Positions 24,655 through 33,961 of a stretch of 64,000 nt of DNA are shown here, in pieces. Position 1 is the first letter of the stretch; each line of letters opens with the position of its first letter. A program made the position numbers and the translations under genes. This DNA comes from Pachyseris speciosa (Eukaryota; Cnidaria; Anthozoa; Scleractinia; Pachyseridae), in the NCBI GenBank assembly GCA_016490735.1, contig JAEMWC010000359.1, positions 631,001 through 695,000 on the forward strand. Direction: 5' to 3'. The notes beneath the pieces were generated by a model. The model was not told the origin of the DNA, did not search any database, and saw nothing but the letters and a program-made list of their open reading frames with translations.

Positions 24655-26077
24655 GGACCGCAAATGATTCCGAGCCCGGGTCCCCGAGCAAAAAATAGGG
24701 AAAGGCATGGATGGTGAAATGCCGTGGTTAGCAAATTGGCGTGAATAGCAATTAATTTCATCAAAACCTTAAGACATGGTTCGCAACTAGCATCTTTAAA
24801 AAGACGCATTAAGCCGGTTACAGACGAGCAAGATTTCCTTGACAAGTTTTGACTTGACAAACTTTATTTGCTGGTGTGTAAAGACAAAATTGTCAAGTTT
24901 TTCCTTGACAAGTGCACTTGTTCAAAAACTAGCTCAAGGAAAAACTTGAAACATTGCAGGACTTGTTCGTCTGTACGGGTCGACAAGGAAAACTTGTCAA
25001 ATAAAATGTTGTCCGTTGTGTTATTGAGTTGCTGGCTATAGTGAATACTTGCCAAAGAAAACTTGTTCGTTCGTTCACAACAGCAAATAAAACTTGTGAA
25101 GGCAAAACTTGTCAAAGAAAATTTGTCTTTCATAAATAAGAGCAAATAAAAATTGTCAATGACACTTGTCAAGGAAAACTTGCTCGTCTGTAACCGGCCT
25201 AAGGCAAACGTGGTCACAATTAATTTTGTGCAACTGATGTGAAGCAGTCAATCAACGTTATCGAATCATGATCCAAACCTCCCTTGTTTTTCCTTCCATC
25301 TTTAGAGATCTTCATGTTTGTTCTTATCTTTAACTCCAAGGACGCTAACAAATGATACCATTGAAATTAGAAAAAACGCGGCTTAGCCATTTTCGGAGGA
25401 CTCGGAGCGCGTGGGAGACGCAGTCTACATGGTGGTGACACGGTTCAGGTGATCTTTGACCCCAACTCCGATTTCAACCACATCACCTTTTAAAATTGCG
25501 TTTCTCACCAATCTCTGGCCAGTCGGCTGATCACCCATCATTGTGAGGAAGGAACACTTCTGTTATTCTGGGTACAATTTTTAATGAGAGTGCTAAGTGA
25601 ACAAAAGACATTTATTCCAAAAGACAATGAAATCAACTGCGGAAGTTTTAGTTATTTTTTACGGGTACGTGTGTATTTTATTTCTACGTTATTGTGATTA
25701 TGCCCTTGTTCATACATGCTCGATTTCCATTGTAATCACGCGCGCATCAGAAGCGTTGATCATATACAACAGAAATGAAATCCAATTAAGCATGTTTTCG
25801 AACGTTCTACGCATGTTCTACACAATAAAGAGATGACATCAAGCGAAAGTCGCAGTCCGCGATCACAACAAATGTCTTTACAAAGTCAATTGCTGCACTA
25901 CGCAACCGTCCTGACATCAACAAAGAGAACGTCACGCAATGTTACAGATTTTCGGCTAAAACGAAAACTAACAACCATGGAATATTACTTACAAAATGAT
26001 AGAACGTGTTTTTGTGTCTCATTTTGATACCATTGCATGCCATTCCTTATTTTTTGCTCGGGATCATTTGCGGTCCA
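24655..26077. mobile_element. Inverted-repeat element, about 1.4 kb
   Basis: Left end GGACCGCAAATGATTCCGAG followed by CCCGAGCAAAAAATAGGGAA; right end at 26030-26077 is the reverse complement (TTATTTTTTGCTCGGGATCA then TTTGCGGTCC). Extra degenerate copies of the ATTTGCGGTCC motif lie at 24595-24650 and 27540-27580. Another element (24810-25202) is nested inside. Small frames within are not recognised. Confidence 0.65.
24810..25202. mobile_element. MITE-like element built of CTTGTCAAG motifs
   Basis: Terminal inverted repeats of about 38 bp: left GCCGGTTACAGACGAGCAAG, right CTTGCTCGTCTGTAACCGGC, with CCTTGACAAGT inside each end. The interior carries a dozen or so scattered CTTGTCAA or TTGACAAG motifs in both orientations. 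The minus-strand 117-aa frame is a by-product of these repeats. Confidence 0.85.
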
Positions 26078-26636
26078 ATAGAGTGCTTAAAGGGGCAGTG
26101 TCACGCTATTGTACCACCACTTTGAAAAGCTTAAAACTGCCAATGCATCAGTGGAAACCTTAAAATAATGATCTAGTTTTGTTGCCAAAGACTGTAGTAC
26201 TGTATTGACACCATAAACTTCTGTATTCCATGTAAGATGACGAGGATAGAAATGGATTGAAATTTGAAAAAACTTTCAAAATTTCAAGCTATGCATTGAA
26301 AAATCACCCAAAAAATTATTATGGTGAGCTCTTCCTGTTAAAATTTTATTGGAATTCATCTTGCTGATTCTGTAGAAACATTTTTTGCACGATAACAGAT
26401 AAAACGCAGTAATTTTGGCAGAATTGAACCAAAAACACAAAAAATCCTGGTGACAGTGCTCCTTTAAGTGTGACTTCACAAATATTAGAATTTTTGAAAT
26501 CATTGGATGTGTTGAGATTTTCAAAAAGAGGAAGACGAAAAATGCTAACTTGCCAAAAATCAGCATTTAAAGGCAAATTGGCTCTGAGATATTAGCACCG
26601 TTATGCTCTGCTGACTCTATATATAAAATCCTTCTT

Positions 26637-26761
26637 CACAACTGCGAGGATCATTCTTCATTTGATTTCATTTCCGCAGTTCAAATATGATTTATTTCAT
26701 ATATCATTCACATTCATTTCTTTCACGGGAACATATGAAACCCACAATTGACCTGCTCCTT

Positions 26762-26795
<34 letters not shown>

Positions 26796-26925
26796 ATCGC
26801 ACCGGTATGGCGAGGTCATGGGTTCAAACCCCGTTGAACTCCTGATTTGCTTTTTTCAGGCTTCTTTTCGCAATTGCATAGATTGCGTCGACAACTGCGA
26901 GGATCATTCTACATTTGAAATTTGA
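26637..26925 (+). repeat. 252-bp tRNA-bearing repeat, one unit plus start of a second
   Basis: The block ACAACTGCGAGGATCATTCT is present at both ends, 252 bp apart, showing this is one period of a tandem repeat. A tRNA-like sequence lies in the middle (26770-26842), followed by TTGCTTTTTTCAGG, which supplies a T6 pol III-type terminator. Confidence 0.85.
26770..26842 (+). tRNA. tRNA-like sequence in repeat, Thr-like, probably pseudo
   Basis: Acceptor start GGCTTCA, A box TAGCTCAGTTGG, D stem GCTC/GAGC, B box GGTTCAAACCC. The 3' acceptor strand TGAACTC has one mismatch to the 5' strand. The anticodon region CCGGTATGG differs by an indel from the 53243 copy, which makes the anticodon ambiguous. 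T6 follows at about 26851. Confidence 0.55.
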
Positions 26926-27081
26926 CTTGGTTCATAGTGTTTTATATGATAACCAAATCAATGCGCGCGCTCTGATTGGTCAATCAGCTATGGTTTATTT
27001 TTCCAGTAAACGCGTGGAAATTTCGCGCGTCTTCTGGATTATTATACAAAAGCAATATACCCAAGTTGCTATGGTTTATTT

Positions 27082-27208
27082 AACAAATAGATTCCATGTT
27101 GCCGTGCGTCTGTTCAGTAATAGATCACAGATGACGTCAAAATGTGGTAAATGTGGTAAATGTGATCTATTACTGAACAGACGCAAGGCAAAATGGAATC
27201 TGTTTGTT
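27082..27208. repeat. Foldback with about 48-bp arms
   Basis: Left arm 27082-27129 (for example CGTCTGTTCAGTAATAGATC) and right arm 27161-27208 are near-perfect reverse complements around a 31-nt spacer. The spacer contains ATGACGTCAA and a duplicated ATGTGGTAA. A second short hairpin (CGTAAATCACTCG / CTAGTGATTTACG) follows at about 27228-27260. Confidence 0.85.
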
Positions 27209-28432
27209 TTCTATAACACTTGAATCCGTAAATCACTCGCCTGCGGCTAGTGATTTACGAATTCTTCGAGTGTTCTTCCAACATCCAGCGTGGTTTATCA
27301 GCCTATAAACCATAGAAACCTGTTGTATATTGTTAAAATGTACTGAGTAAAATTTAGAAGGATTTGTATGGAGTCAGCAGAGCATAACGGTGCTGATATC
27401 TCGCTCTCAAACGGTAAGAAAATGCTGATTTTTGGAAGATAGGTCTTTTTTTATCGTGTTCTTTCTGAATATCCGAACAAGTCCCAAAATTTCACAAATT
27501 TAGTTTTTGCGACGTCATCACTTTAGTACTCTATATGGGGATTATTTGCGATTTTGGTGGATAATTTGCGGTCCTGGGTTCATTTCTGGACCCGTACAGA
27601 TCTCCTGGCGTCTAAGTTTATCATATCGTATGATTATAAGAGCTCGCAGCTCCCAGGACACGCGTTACAAATTTGTATTTGTCAGCTTAGAAATGTTGCA
27701 AGTGTTCGCTTGCGAATTATTGGCCCCCACAGTTAGGCTCTTGTCTTAGCTTCCTCTGAACCATGATTTCGTCCTTTTTGATAGAACTTTTTTTGATATT
27801 TTGCTACACAGGACGAAATTGCACGTTTACGTTGTTAAAAAAATCGAGACAGCGAGACTCGTGAAATTCGACAAAAATTGCACAAGGCTCTTATGTTTTA
27901 TGCCACCCCTAAATGCCAAAACACTAAATAAATGCCATAACACTACAATGCTCACGTCACAGCATGCTAAGGTGCCAGCTACATTATCCCTCCACCCGTG
28001 GCTATTTCCCCGCCCCCAACTCCACACCCCCAAATGTTGAACTGACATCGGGTGCGCACCAAAAATTATGAGTGGAAGAATTTTTTTCCTGCGTGGCTGA
28101 CGAGAATTCAACATTGGGGGAGGGAAAACGGGGAGGGTGTTACAAGTAGTTTAGGCGCAGAAATGGGAGAGAGAGGGAGGGAAAATCCTCTCCATTTCCC
28201 CCCTCCGTCTCCCTACCCCACCCTCTCCCCTTTCTAAGCCTGCCAGCAGGCTACGAGTAATTTGTCTTGTAATGTGGTTTGGCTATTTAACTTTTAGTAG
28301 AAATTTGGTAGAATGGTATAAATAATGGTAACTTTATTATACACGGTAAATCGTTCAGCAAGGATTGTAAAGATTAACTAATTATCCCAAACTAAACTAA
28401 CTAACCTAAAATACTATCAACTACATACTAAA

Positions 28433-29998
28433 CGGATGCGCCCTGATAAACCTGAGGGCAAATTACTACTCGACCTCGAAGTCGAACAATGTTTAGAATG
28501 CTTAATTACAAAGCCGACAAGGACAGAAAAGAGCGGAACAACAACAACAAATACGCTGATCGACGTGTTACCTAGCAACAGACCGGAGTTCTTTCAATTC
28601 GCTGGGAACTATTATCTTCGCCTGAGTGATCACACCCTTATTTACGGTATCCTAAAGTATAAAGTAAATCCTAATCGATCAAAACTTATTAGGTTTAGGA
28701 GCCGGTTATAAGAGCTTTGACCCCGAAGTTTAAAAGCAGTTTCTGTCATCGGCTCCCTGGCATGTTGGACAACTGTTCGACGAAATCAATGATCAAGTAC
28801 ATGTCTGGTATTTGATAATGAATGACATATTAGACGAATTGCGATCTGTGAAAAGAATGAGAGTGCGCGCGTGATAAGGACGCAACATACATGACATCTG
28901 ACTGGAAGAGTGCAATAAGAGCAAAATGAAAGGGCACGGCAAGGTAATTAAAACATTAAGACACAAGAAAACTGGGAGCTCAGACGAAGAACAAGGAAGG
29001 AGGCAACCAAACAGAGAAGAATAGCGATAAAAGCGTTTTGGAAGAAAAAAACAGAGGATCTGAAAAAAAAAATAACCCGAAATGCTTTTTACAAAACGGT
29101 TAAACTCTTTCTGAGTACCAAGGATAGTACAAAAGGTGAAGAGATCCATTTAAATGTAAACGGAATTGTGACTAAGGATCAAAAACAAGTTGCAGAAGTA
29201 CTGGTAGAGCACTTTGCAACGTTAGCGGACGGAATCGCAGGTGATGCGGCTGAGTGCAAGGAAATGGAGGATTTTAAAGATCATCCTAGTGTCCAGCAAA
29301 TTCAACAGGAGACCGACAATAGGAAGCAGACCATCAATATCAATCCTGTCACGCAAGGACAAGTTCTCGCTGTACTTGAATCGTTGAACATTAGAAAAGC
29401 TACTGGCAGTTACGGTATTCCGCCTAAAGTTTTAAAAATCGGAGCTGAGGAGCTGTCCAAACCATTAACTACTCTATTTAACTCATGTATAGGAAACAGC
29501 GTGTGGCCCAGCGATTGGAAGAGAGAGGACTGGGCCGCGGTGTACAAAAAAGACGATAAGCTCTCTAAGGAGAACTATCGACCAATTACCATCCTCTCAT
29601 ATGAATAAAATCATGGAGAAACTGGTGGGTTCGCAGATATCCGCTGGTTTCGACTCCCGCGTGTATGAAAATTCTAACGCGTATCGTAGACATCATAGTT
29701 GCGAAACTACACTAATTAACCTAACAGAGTTATGGAGAAAGGCAAGGGATGATAAACTCGCTGTCAACATTCTCTCGACAGACATGTCAAAAGCCTTTGA
29801 CTCACTCCACCCGCCTTTGCTGCTAAGTAAGCTTAAGACAAATGGTTTTCCGGAGACTGATACAACTCCTGAACAGTTACCTTTGTGTCAGATACAACCG
29901 TGTCAAAATGGGAAATGAAGACAGTCACTCGTATAAGCCAGTAAATAGAAGATGTCCTCAGGAATCCGCCCTAGGGCCATTGCTAAGGAATATTTCCC
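28433..29998 (+). pseudogene. CR1/Jockey-like LINE ORF2 relic (endonuclease end + RT)
   Basis: A 5'-truncated non-LTR retrotransposon ORF2 with several frameshifts. 28436-28711 gives the C-terminal part of an APE-type endonuclease (TLIDVLPSNRPEFF, LSDHTLIYG). 28750-29170 gives the linker (APWHVGQLFDEINDQ, MTSDWKSAIRA) in changing frames. 29168-29608 holds RT motifs IRKATGSYGIPPKVLK and KENYRPITILS; 29601-29918 holds LSTDMSKAFDSLHPPLL. 29900-29998 reads NRRCPQESALGPLL, the degenerate GCPQGSxLGPLL block. The sequence ends before the catalytic FADD/YADD motif. Clade assignment is by recall of motif style. Confidence 0.85.
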
Positions 29999-30095
29999 TC
30001 ACCGGAAATATTTGCTTTCGTTACTTCATTTCCCTTGCGACTAAAAGTCTAAATTAACCAATCAGAATCTTGCGTCCACCGGCGGATGCAATAAA

Positions 30096-30765
30096 ACAGT
30101 TGAACCCCAGTAATTCGAATTGCCAAGGGGAAATTGAAATCACTTCGAGTTATCGGGGTTTCGAGTTATAGGGGTTTGGAACACTAAAAAGACCAGAAAC
30201 ACTTGCAAAGATAATTTTCTACTTTTTACGGGCCGATAAGCAAAACTCCTGCACTGAAGTAGTTGCTGGAAAGGCTGTGAACTGGGGTGACGGAGAAGGG
30301 ATGTAAGTGCCATGTACAATGAATTTTGAGGGGAAGAGGAAACATATTATTGTTCTCAAAAATGAACTGGGCAAGATTGACAAGTAATAACAAACAACAG
30401 ATTGATTCCAGATTACGCGCCATTGTTTCTCTTCGCCTGGAAGAACGGTCAAAACTTTTTGTTTACGGACATACAAACGTGTGATATCGACAAAGGTCAA
30501 GATTAAATGTAATCTTCGGGTGCAAAATGTTCTGGCTCATTTAATAGTCAGCAAAAGTGAAAATCGACTTCGAGTTATCGAGGGTAAAATTACAAAGGAA
30601 AGTACCAGAAGGGAAGTAAAAATCGCTTTGAGTTCGCGGGGTTTCGAGTTATATGGGTTAAAATTACAGTAAATATATGATGCAAATGCAAGGGAAATCA
30701 CTTTTGCTTTGAGTTAGCGGGGAATTTGAGTTACCGAGGGTTTGACTTATCGGGGTTCAACTGTA
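30096..30765. mobile_element. Pogo/Tigger-like nonautonomous element
   Basis: The left end ACAGTTGAACCCCAGTAA and the right end, in reverse complement, TACAGTTGAACCCCGATAA form inverted termini resembling the CAGTnGAACCYC ends of pogo/Tigger elements. The interior has many imperfect copies of CGAGTTATCGGGGTTTCGAG. A TA follows the right end; the left TA is not intact. The small open frames inside are not recognised. Confidence 0.65.
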
Positions 30766-30785
30766 AGCAAATAGGTGTCTTTCAA

Positions 30786-31180
30786 GCAGGCATTCCTTTT
30801 CCCCTTTCCTTCCCAGTCCTCCCAATTTTCCCTCTCTTTTTCTCTCCCCCTCCCCCTCCCCTTTTACGCTACCACCCGGGCTACAGAATGCATACGGAGT
30901 GCTCCTGATCGGTGCAGCTAGTGAATCTAGCCTAAGGGATTTCCTTGAAGCTTACGAAGCTGTTTCAGATATTTACGAGTGGCTGCATTTGAACTGCAAT
31001 GCCCCCAGCTAGAACAACAGGCTTCGGCCATCTTTACTGTTTCTGCGATCAAGACGACATGGTCAAACGGGTTTCTAGACGGCAAGCTTCTCAAACATCG
31101 GGAACATCAGTTTCGATCCAGCTGCCACGAAAGCATTATAGTGTTATCTATAAAGAGATGCTACTTTTATCGGAGAGCAG
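30786..31180. repeat. Interspersed repeat, copy 2, split by a SINE
   Basis: Same family as 20527-20930. After ATGCTACTTTTAT the homology is interrupted by the SINE at 31175-31466 and resumes at GAAAGTTACAAGAAGA, and again at CTTTCGAGTGCGCTCGC. Copy 1 therefore serves as the empty-site reference. Confidence 0.8.
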
Positions 31181-31466
31181 GGTTGTCGGAGTGGTGAAAG
31201 CACTCGCCTTCCACCAATGTGTCCCGGGTTCAATTCCCGGACTCGGTGTCATATGTGGGCTGAGTTTGTTGGTACTCTACTCTGCTCCGAGGGGTTTTTC
31301 TCCGGGTGCTCCGGTTTTCCCCTCTCCTCAAAAACCAACATTTGATTTAATTTGATTTGATTTGAGATTTGTAATTAGTAGGCGAAGAGCCACCTCGTGG
31401 AAGTACTACTAATAAATCGTTATTATTATCATTATTAAAAAGAATTATTTTTATTATTATTATTAT
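31175..31466 (+). mobile_element. tRNA-derived SINE inserted in repeat copy 2
   Basis: Head: GTTGTCGGAGTGGTGAAAGC (A-box region) and CCCGGGTTCAATTCCCGGAC (B box and T arm). Body: TATGTGGGCTGAGTTTGTTG, then CTCCGGTTTTCCCCTC. 3' end: TTTGATTTAATTTGATTTGA and a TTATTATTATTA tail. A diverged copy sits at 61768-61990. The 118-aa open frame over it is not a gene. Confidence 0.85.
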
Positions 31467-33730
31467 GAAAGTTACAAGAAGATAATAATAATAATAATTA
31501 TAATAATACTTTCGAGTGCGCTCGCCTGTTTAACTCGATCGCCTTACTACGCATAATCAAAATAAGGGAACTACTCTTAGTCTCCTTTTTTGCCGAACAT
31601 AAGATATATTGAAAAAACACTGAACTTTTTTTAAACTTTATTTACTACTTCACAAAACACTACACCTCTATTTTACATTACACTGCACTACCTCACATAA
31701 ATTTACTTACTTACAATACATCATTGCTATATATTACATTGCATTACAGTACAAAAAAACAATTCACTGAAGAAATTACTGATTACACAGTTAACAACAC
31801 ACAATACAACCATGTTGGACCATAGAAAATAGGATTGACAATAGACAAGTACAACAAGGATGGAAAAGGAAAAAAATAACTCATTTACGTATCGCAAATG
31901 CAGAGAGTGGTCCATCTTTTTCATTGGCTAGTCGGAGACAGGCTATTAGCTCATATACCTGCTGTACCTAATACAGCCGCCAGCAAATAAAGAAAGCTGA
32001 ATAAAACTGGAGGCCCTTAACCGGCGGCCATTAAAAATCGTCTCACGGCAGAATTAATGAGCAGAAATTCCGAAACTTGAACCAAAATAAAAATGAAATT
32101 CATGGCTGGGAATGTTAGAACGCCAAAGAGCAGTGCTGCCATCATGATCGTGTTTAACAAAGTTTGTTGCCGCGCTGCCGGAAAATTTTCCGAGCTGTTG
32201 ATGTTCAGCTTATAAGAAAACACACTTCCATGTACCGAAATACCGGAAAAGTCAAATAACTTAACTAAAAGAAATGGAAAAAAAATGTTTCAACAAAAAG
32301 TGTCGACGTCGCAAGTCTGTGAATATGCTCATAAGTGACTCTATTCAAAACAAAGTGAACTGCCATTATGTCAGCAAAGGTTACAGCGGCATTCACTATT
32401 AAAAATCATGTGACGATCGCCATTAAAAGAAATTAACACAGTTGAAAATTTTCTTTTACCTGCAGTCGATGCAACGCTTTAATCACCAGCTTCAAACTTT
32501 CAATCCTTACAAATACTATCAGTATTTTTTGCAAAAACGAGAAAAATTGCTCTTCTTGTTGTTTTTGTTTTTCTGGTCGGCCGTGGGGCCAGTTTTTGTG
32601 CCACGCATCATACAAATTTCAAAAGGCTACCTGGACATTTGTCTTGCTTATTCCTCCTATATCTTGTTTATGACCAGTTTTAGTGAGACAATGTTCCACT
32701 CCATCAAAATAAATCGAAATCGTGTCTTCATTTTGATGAAATACGCTCTTAGTGGCGTTGTTTTGATGGATTACAAGTTCGGCTCCTTCTGCTCGTACAT
32801 CTAGTAGGTGAAAGCCGTTCCTCTCGCTTTTAGCAATATTTAATTTTTTTTTGCCAAACCGCTGCCATATACAACTATTCAGAGCAAATAAACTCAGCAC
32901 TTTTTTCCAAAACAACCCTAAAGTGAAGCTTCCACGTTGTCCTCAGACCGTTTCATGAAATTCATTCGATTTTGCCCAGAAACGTTAAAACACAATCAAA
33001 GGTTTTTGCACCCTTTTTGATTGGTCATGTGATGGCAACATTTCCTTTTCTCGGTTTTCCCTTTCTCTGGGTTAATTCAGTTTCGCTTTTTTGTTAAGAT
33101 TCTTTATTATGCGTTGTACAGTTTTGAATAAAACCATTGTTCTACTTAGGCTTGCTGGATACGAATTGGTTATAACCAGCTCGGCGCTACGCGCTTTGTT
33201 GGTTATTTATCATTTATATCCAGCATGCCCTTGTAAAATAATCGTTAAATATATTTATGCAAAACAAAAACAACAATCATGAGCTGTTTTGTAAAGGTTC
33301 TAAAAAGCTCTTTATAACAGATCATCATTTTGAAGAACTAGTTTGTTTTTCACATCAGTAGTTAGTCTCTGTGGAGGAAAGAAGAGAGGAAGGAATGCAC
33401 ATCGTCTCTCCCCTTTCTAACGTCTGGCTAATCAGAATTTGCATTTTGTTTTGTTTTGTTTTGTCGTATCAGTGCAGAGATTTTTCAGTTTCTAATTTCT
33501 TCGATAGTTTTTCATTAAAGTACAAACAGCAGTGATAAACACGATAAACAACGGATATTATAAGCGTGTATTCTTTTATCATGTTTCTCACTATTGTTTG
33601 TATTTTATTCTTAACTATAAGCTTCTAACGATGGCAAAGAAAAGATAGTATTGGTACACTATCCTAATAGATACGGGTTTTAATTTTGAGTTCAATGTTC
33701 AGTGCCTTAAGATATCTTGCCTTTTTTTAG

Positions 33731-33961
33731 TTTCCCCAAAGGTGGTTTTGCCGTGGTCAGGTCCTGTGATTGCGTTTCCGATTGGATACAAGCTTTGGTG
33801 TTCATCCATTGGAATTCCTCCTATAAACATATCAATAATAAGGAACTCAACGGTTGTGGCAAATGGGACAAACTATGCAAGCATCCAAATAAGCGAGTAC
33901 GGTATCTACAAATGCCGGGCAACTAGTAAGGATGGAACTGACGAGAAAGTAATAATCAGTG
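33731..33961 (+). CDS. Immunoglobulin-like domain exon (exon 4)
   Basis: A 231-nt, phase 1-1 exon encoding one Ig-like domain of 77 residues. Acceptor CTTTTTTTAG ends at 33730 and the first two bases complete a Val with the G of the preceding exon, so the CUB exon joins in frame. The sequence starts SPKVVLPWSGPVIAFPIGY. The two Ig cysteines are in KLWCSSIG and YGIYKCRA, about 39 residues apart; the ISEYGIYKC stretch matches the D-x-G-x-Y-x-C signature with Glu for Asp. NIS, NST and NGT are possible N-glycosylation sites. Donor G|GTGAGG lies at 33962. A symmetric phase 1-1 exon is typical for Ig domains. Confidence 0.88.

Larger units (their letters stand above)
26557..27440. mobile_element. 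Inverted-repeat element carrying nested insertions
   Basis: Arm at about 26557-26636 (for example ACCGTTATGCTCTGCTGACT) recurs inverted at about 27356-27440 (GAGTCAGCAGAGCATAACGG). Between the arms sit the tRNA-bearing repeat (26637-26925) and a foldback (27082-27208), so at least two insertions appear to have landed in this element. Confidence 0.75.
13964..33730 (+). other. Giant intron 3 of CUB/Ig gene (about 19.8 kb)
   Basis: Phase 1, GTACTG to CTTTTTTTAG. No intervening exon with good splice sites and domain resemblance was found. The intron is a transposon graveyard: a 33-bp tandem repeat in a MITE, SINEs, paired degenerate repeats (20527/30786), a 24655-26077 inverted-repeat element with a nested one, a tRNA-bearing repeat, a foldback, a CR1/Jockey-like LINE relic and a pogo-like element. 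Stretches 14000-18150, 18362-20500 and 31600-33730 hold nothing I can name beyond short open frames. Frames at 14449-14824 on both strands look like element remnants. Confidence 0.65.
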
